DNA from: Actinomycetes bacterium
GTDB lineage: Bacteria > Actinomycetota > Actinomycetes > Mycobacteriales > Micromonosporaceae
Assembly (NCBI GenBank): GCA_023437285.1
Contig: JAEZGP010000575.1
Location: 1-9,599, forward strand
Reading direction: 5' to 3'
Length of the DNA stretch: 9,599 nucleotides
This document shows positions 6,894-9,599 of this stretch, in pieces. How positions within the stretch are numbered: position 1 is the stretch's first letter; every line of letters begins with the position of its first letter. The translations under genes were made by a program, and so were the position numbers. The notes beneath the pieces were generated by a model, which saw only the letters and a program-made list of their open reading frames with translations, made no database searches and had not been told where the DNA came from.

Positions 6894-6909
6894 AACCTGG
6901 GGGGATCCG

Positions 6910-7794
6910 ATGGCAGTCACACCATTCTTCGGCGCGTATCCGGCCGTTGGGGACCTGGTACATCCGCGTGAATACGAGGAACAGGCCGGTTACCGGGCCT
7001 ATTTTTTCGGCCATTTCCGGGTCTTCCGCGGCGACCAGCAGCTCGTCGACGAATCGCCCAGACGCCGCAAGGCGCTCATGATCCTGCAATGGTTTCTGCT
7101 CAACCCCGGCCGAACCTGCTCGGCCGACGAGTTCATCGAGTTGTTCTGGCCGGATAGCCCGCCCCACCGGGCACTGGGCAACTTCCACGTCGCCATGCAC
7201 AGTCTGCGCCGCATGCTGGAGCCGGACCTGCACTCCCGGCAGGAGTCCGCCTTCATTCAGCGTGGCCCCAACAACTTCTACCGCTTCGACCTGGGCGAGC
7301 GCTGGTGGACCGACACCGGCGACGTGGCGATGCTCTTCGAACGTGGCCAGGCCTGCGACGCGCGCGGCGAGCGGCGTCAGGCCTGCTACTACTACCGACG
7401 GGTGACGAACTACTGCGCGCAGGGGTTCCTGCCGGACGCCGTCGGTGACATGCGGATGCCCTACGTGTACCGGTACCGGCAGATCCAGACCCAGTCGCTG
7501 ATGCGGCTGATGCACCTGCACGCGGTCAATCAGGAAGAGGAGGACCTGCTGGAGAGCGCGTACCAGATGCTGCAGGTCGACCGCTGCAACGAACCGGCCG
7601 CCCGCGTGGTCATCGAGGCACTGCTGCGTGCCGGCCACCCCACCCGCGCCGCGCAGCGACTGCGCCAGTTGTGGGAGTGCTACCAGCGCGACCTGGGCGT
7701 ACGTCCGACCAGGGAACTGCACGACCTGCGCGACCGGATCACGGCGGCGCTCAAGGGCGAATCCGCACTTTCCTCGGCGGTAATTCAGGTGTAA
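6910..7794 (+). CDS. SARP-family pathway activator (winged helix + BTAD)
   Basis: A 294-residue regulator of the Streptomyces antibiotic regulatory protein type (AfsR/DnrI/RedD group). After a variable N-terminus of about 30 residues comes the OmpR-like winged-helix DNA-binding domain (about 31-125): YFFGHFRVFRG, RRRKALMILQWFLLNPGR, SADEFIELFWPD, then HVAMHSLRRMLEP. The bacterial transcriptional activator domain follows (about 133-280), closing with the typical YQRDLGVRPTRELHDL segment. There is no ATPase or TPR extension, so it is a small SARP. Such proteins bind heptamer direct repeats spaced 11 bp apart and recruit RNA polymerase at pathway promoters. It is the first rightward gene, divergent from the halogenase/PKS operon, which fits a cluster-situated activator. 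The ATG at 6910 follows GGGGGGA at good spacing. The conserved domain starts later than in many SARPs, so a shorter start is possible, but I see no better-placed one. Confidence 0.93.
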   Translation: MAVTPFFGAYPAVGDLVHPREYEEQAGYRAYFFGHFRVFRGDQQLVDESPRRRKALMILQWFLLNPGRTCSADEFIELFWPDSPPHRALGNFHVAMHSLRRMLEPDLHSRQESAFIQRGPNNFYRFDLGERWWTDTGDVAMLFERGQACDARGERRQACYYYRRVTNYCAQGFLPDAVGDMRMPYVYRYRQIQTQSLMRLMHLHAVNQEEEDLLESAYQMLQVDRCNEPAARVVIEALLRAGHPTRAAQRLRQLWECYQRDLGVRPTRELHDLRDRITAALKGESALSSAVIQV

Positions 7795-7835
7795 GTCGCT
7801 GTCCATAGCATCGCTGGCGCCATTGAGCAGAGCTC

Positions 7836-7853
7836 TGTACGGCACACGTACGG
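7836..7853 (+). promoter_or_regulatory. 11-bp-spaced heptamer repeats, SARP-box-like
   Basis: TGTACGG and CGTACGG start 11 bases apart (7836 and 7847) with a 4-base spacer, the geometry known for SARP operators. A perfect palindrome, CAGAGCTCTG, abuts them at 7828-7837. A doubt is position: the second repeat touches the ribosome site of the small ORF at 7866, leaving no room for a downstream -10 that would produce a normal leader for that ORF. Binding could instead repress, or act on a promoter for the next genes. Confidence 0.3.
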
Positions 7854-7865
7854 AAAGGAACTGCC

Positions 7866-7937
7866 ATGTCGTCATACGTACAACTGGTCGACGTCCACCC
7901 CCAGTTCCTCGAGATCCAGGCCACCTTCGGCCCGTAG
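7866..7937 (+). CDS. 23-residue small ORF of unknown function
   Basis: A short frame starting MSSYVQLVDV and ending QATFGP, then TAG. It has a good ribosome site (GGAAAGGA, ending about seven bases before the ATG). Nineteen of 22 codons after the start end in G or C, while second positions are far less GC-rich, which is the signature of real coding sequence in this genome type. It lies 71 bases after the SARP stop and 16 bases before the SCP2 gene, so it is probably co-transcribed with what follows. I do not recognise it. It has no Cys, no membrane segment and no obvious signal peptide, and one Pro-rich turn (HPQF). Candidate roles are a translational-coupling leader for the SCP2 gene, a small structural or regulatory peptide, or a peptide substrate; none is shown. 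A chance frame is still possible at this length. Confidence 0.55.
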   Translation: MSSYVQLVDVHPQFLEIQATFGP

Positions 7938-7953
7938 CGACGGGAGACCCGCG

Positions 7954-8286
7954 ATGAGCATGACCGTTGGTGAACTCTTCGAGGCCCTCGCCACCCGTTT
8001 CGACTCCGCGGCGGCGGCGGGCTTCCACAAGACCCTGCAGTGGCACATCAAGGACGAGGATCCCGGCGTCTGGGCCTTCGAGATGAACCACGGCGTGGGC
8101 CGGCTGATCCCCGGCGGGGTCGACAACCCCGACACCACCTTCACCACGACCGCGGCGACCTGGATGGCGATCGCCGAGGGCCGTCAGGACGCCATGAAGG
8201 CCTTCATGACCGGAAAGCTCAAGGTATCCGGCGACATGATGCTCGCGATGAAGGTTCCCCACCTGTTCAAAACGCAGCCGGCGTAG
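7954..8286 (+). CDS. SCP2 sterol-carrier-like lipid-binding protein
   Basis: A 110-residue single-domain protein of the SCP2 fold, which encloses a hydrophobic tunnel for fatty-acyl or sterol-like ligands. Family features visible are: the N-terminal helix TVGELFEALATRF; strands around LQWHIKDEDPGVWAFEMNHG; the PDTTFTTTAATWMAIAEGRQDAM stretch; and the C-terminal FMTGKLKVSGDMMLAMKVPHLF, the best recognised part of the family. There is no signal peptide, so it should be cytoplasmic. It follows the 23-codon ORF by 16 bases, with GGGAG as ribosome site, and precedes the methyltransferase. In this context it could shield or present a greasy polyketide intermediate to the tailoring enzymes; that role is inferred. 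A catalytic function is less likely but not excluded. The domain call is firm; the ligand is unknown. Confidence 0.88.
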   Translation: MSMTVGELFEALATRFDSAAAAGFHKTLQWHIKDEDPGVWAFEMNHGVGRLIPGGVDNPDTTFTTTAATWMAIAEGRQDAMKAFMTGKLKVSGDMMLAMKVPHLFKTQPA

Positions 8287-8316
8287 TCCGCCACCCGCCG
8301 CGAACACACCTCACCA

Positions 8317-8339
8317 CGCCCGACCCGGGCCGACGGGCG
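8317..8339 (+). other. Weak intergenic hairpin between SCP2 and methyltransferase genes
   Basis: CGCCCG (8317-8322) and CGGGCG (8334-8339) can form a 6-bp stem around an 11-base loop in the 89-base gap. There is no T-run. In DNA this GC-rich such stems are common, so it is reported only as a possible RNA-processing or partial-termination site. Confidence 0.2.
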
Positions 8340-8375
8340 GGTGCGGCATTGCCATTGCCACGAAAGGGGAGCTGC

Positions 8376-9161
8376 ATGAGTACCAACGTCCTTGAGCCGA
8401 CGGCAGACCAGGAACGCGACCGGCTGGAAGCCATCGCGTTGCTCACTGACCCGGCCACCATCAGGTACCTGGAGAACTTCGGCGTACGCGAGGGCTGGCG
8501 CTGCGCCGAGGTCGGCGCGGGTGCGGGCTCGATCGCGCGGTGGCTGTCCACCCGCGTGGGATACACCGGCCAGGTCGTGGCGGTCGACATCAACGGCGAC
8601 TACCTGCGCGACCTGCGCGCGCCGAACGTCGAGGTGCGCGAGCACGACATCGTCGACAACCCGCTGGAGGAGGGCGCGTACGACCTGGTGCACGTCAAGA
8701 TCCTGCTGATGCACCTGCCCGAGCGGGAGAAGGTGCTCCACCAGCTGGCCGCGGCGCTCAAGCCCGGCGGTTACCTGCTGGTGGAGGAGGCTGACATCCG
8801 CAGCATTCAGACCTGCTCGCCACCCGAGCCGCTGCTGACCCGCGCGGCGAGCGCGCTGGCGACGTTCTTCTACTTCAGCGGCGCCGACCCGGGCTACGGC
8901 CTGCAACTGCTGCCCGCCGTCAAGCGGACCGGGCTGAAGAACATCGGTACGGACTGTCAGCTGACGGCGATCCAGGCCGGCACGCCGCAGATCCAGACGA
9001 TCTCCCTGAGCTTCGCCAAGCTCGCACCCATGATCGTCCAGGCCGGACTGATGGGTCAGGAGGAGGTGGAGCGCGCCTTCGAGATCCTCCACGAACCGTC
9101 CGAGACGACGATCTATACCCCGATCACGATCTCGGTTTGGGGCCAACGGATCGACGACTGA
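8376..9161 (+). CDS. Class I SAM-dependent methyltransferase
   Basis: A 261-residue Rossmann-fold methyltransferase transferring a methyl group from S-adenosylmethionine to an unidentified O, N or C acceptor. Motif I is EVGAGAGSIARWL (from Glu45, with the glycine loop at 47-51). The acidic residue binding the SAM ribose is Asp71 in VVAVDIN. HDIVDNPL (90-97) corresponds to motif II, and LKPGGYLLVEEAD (128-140) to the post-motif III strand and turn. The C-terminal third (FSGADPGYGLQLLPAVKRTGLKNI and onward to SVWGQR) is the substrate-capping part. The start at 8376 has AAAGGGGAG close upstream; a longer frame from 8040 runs through the SCP2 gene in another frame and is rejected. It is 28 bases ahead of the YCII gene and most likely acts as a tailoring enzyme on the cluster product. 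The fold is certain, the acceptor unknown. Confidence 0.93.
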   Translation: MSTNVLEPTADQERDRLEAIALLTDPATIRYLENFGVREGWRCAEVGAGAGSIARWLSTRVGYTGQVVAVDINGDYLRDLRAPNVEVREHDIVDNPLEEGAYDLVHVKILLMHLPEREKVLHQLAAALKPGGYLLVEEADIRSIQTCSPPEPLLTRAASALATFFYFSGADPGYGLQLLPAVKRTGLKNIGTDCQLTAIQAGTPQIQTISLSFAKLAPMIVQAGLMGQEEVERAFEILHEPSETTIYTPITISVWGQRIDD

Positions 9162-9189
9162 TCCGCCGACACAGGAAGGACTACCCGCG

Positions 9190-9522
9190 ATGCTGTACGT
9201 GGTTATCGCCCACGACGGAACCGCCCCCGGCACCCAGGAGCGGCGCATGGCGATCCGCCCCGAGCACATGGCCAACGGCGAGAAGATGATGCGCAACGGC
9301 AACTTCCTCTTCGGCGGCGCCATTATCGACGGCACCGGGAAGATGGCCGGCGGCGTGCTTGTCGTCCGGTTCGACCGCCGTGAGCAGGTCGACGAGTGGC
9401 TGCGTGAGGAGCCGTACATCCTGCACAAGGTCTGGGAGCGCGTCGAGGTGCACCCCTTTCTCGTGCCTCCCCAGTTTCTCAGTCTGTTCCCCCAACCGCA
9501 GCCCGCGGCCGCGGCTGCCTGA
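9190..9522 (+). CDS. YCII-family protein (possible dehydrohalogenase-like enzyme)
   Basis: A 110-residue protein with the YCII alpha/beta ferredoxin-like fold. Visible features are: the first strand MLYVVIAHDG; IRPEHMANGEKMMRNGNFLFGGAI, with the conserved His26 after Arg-Pro; the central strand GGVLVVRFDRREQVDEWLREEPYI; and the closing strand VWERVEVHPFLVP. The tail after about residue 95 is Pro/Gln/Ala-rich and probably disordered. Many family members have no known activity. One characterised member, TftG, removes HCl from 5-chloro-2-hydroxyhydroquinone, and the family's conserved His (with an Asp) is its catalytic candidate. Beside three halogenase-like genes, an elimination or similar acid-base role is attractive but inferred. 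The ATG at 9190 follows AGGAAGGA, and the gene is 28 bases from the methyltransferase stop. It appears to be the last gene of the rightward group inside the window. Confidence 0.88.
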   Translation: MLYVVIAHDGTAPGTQERRMAIRPEHMANGEKMMRNGNFLFGGAIIDGTGKMAGGVLVVRFDRREQVDEWLREEPYILHKVWERVEVHPFLVPPQFLSLFPQPQPAAAAA

Positions 9523-9550
9523 CCCTGTGCCGTGCCAGAATTCGGTTGCC

Positions 9551-9583
9551 TGAGAGGGTCGTCAGGCGTCGGTCCGACTCTCA
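9551..9583 (+). terminator. Possible terminator hairpin after the YCII gene
   Basis: TGAGAG (9551-9556) pairs with CTCTCA (9578-9583). An inner TCG/CGA pairing is possible after a two-base bulge, and the loop is about 13 bases. It begins 28 bases after the YCII stop. There is no clear T-run, though actinomycete terminators often lack one. Nothing else is recognisable in 9523-9599. Confidence 0.3.
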
Positions 9584-9599
9584 CGTCACGACCACGGAT

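Larger units (their letters stand above)
6456..6909. promoter_or_regulatory. Divergent intergenic control region
   Basis: 454 bases lie between the leftward halogenase/PKS operon and the rightward SARP gene, and I see no credible coding sequence in them. Composition is visibly more AT-rich than the flanking genes, especially about 6500-6700, as expected for promoters. Both operons must start here unless there are internal promoters. I could not identify a convincing -35/-10 pair at normal spacing: TTGACG at 6674-6679 resembles a -35 but lacks a good -10 about 17 bases downstream. Two dyad-symmetric elements (6532-6558 and 6610-6626) sit on the halogenase side. CACAAG (6552-6557, 6571-6576) and the related GACAAG (6520-6525) form a loose direct-repeat set, but their spacing does not match the 11-bp pattern usual for SARP sites. 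Confidence 0.75.

Noticed and set aside
7866..7937. RiPP precursor peptide
   Set aside because: There is no YcaO, lanthipeptide synthetase, radical SAM, RRE domain, protease or peptide transporter in the window, and no Cys or core-like repeat in the peptide. It is kept only as a small ORF of unknown role.
8347..8361. Tandem ATTGCC repeat upstream of the methyltransferase
   Set aside because: Only two short units, within chance expectation.
8040..8375. Longer start for the methyltransferase at 8040
   Set aside because: This part runs through the SCP2 gene in another frame and gives an Arg/Gly/His-rich sequence with no homology features. The ATG at 8376 has its own good ribosome site.
1..9599. 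Identification of the cluster as a known trichloromethyl-ketone or other named chlorinated polyketide pathway
   Set aside because: Three halogenases next to a PKS suggested exhaustive chlorination, but too little of the PKS is visible and no sequence comparison was possible, so naming a product would be a guess.
1..9599. tRNA, rRNA, CRISPR, insertion-sequence or attachment-site features
   Set aside because: No cloverleaf-like segment, regularly spaced repeat array, transposase frame or terminal inverted repeats were seen on either strand.

Overview
The window is high-GC DNA with strong third-position G/C bias, SARP-type regulation and purine-rich ribosome binding sites, which points to a streptomycete-like actinomycete. 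All recognisable genes fit one secondary-metabolite gene cluster of the halogenated-polyketide kind. The species and product cannot be named from this sequence.

Layout. Two gene groups diverge from a 454-bp, comparatively AT-rich intergenic region (6456-6909). Leftward (minus strand) is a tightly coupled operon of five genes: three tandem paralogous flavin-dependent halogenase-like genes (6455-4629, 4657-2942, 2945-1245), a type II thioesterase (1231-380), and the start of a type I polyketide synthase whose ketosynthase runs off the window edge (387-1). Junctions are overlaps of 29, 4 and 8 bases and one 13-base gap. Rightward (plus strand) are a SARP-family activator (6910-7794), a 23-codon small ORF with a good ribosome binding site (7866-7937), an SCP2 lipid-carrier-like protein (7954-8286), a SAM-dependent methyltransferase (8376-9161) and a YCII-family protein (9190-9522).

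How it may work (inference). The SARP would activate one or both groups. The PKS builds an acyl chain, the type II thioesterase clears stalled or wrong acyl groups from it, the three halogenases chlorinate (or brominate) it, and the methyltransferase tailors it. The YCII protein belongs to a fold that includes the dehydrochlorinase TftG, so it could eliminate HCl from a halogenated intermediate. The SCP2 protein could hold a hydrophobic intermediate. Three observations stand out. The three halogenases differ at the diagnostic motifs in complementary ways. A helix-like N-terminal motif is shared only by the first halogenase and the thioesterase. An uncharacterised 23-residue peptide lies between the regulator and the tailoring genes.

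Quality note. The first 46 bases contain only G and C in long homopolymers and do not encode a credible ketosynthase continuation; they look like a low-quality contig end.
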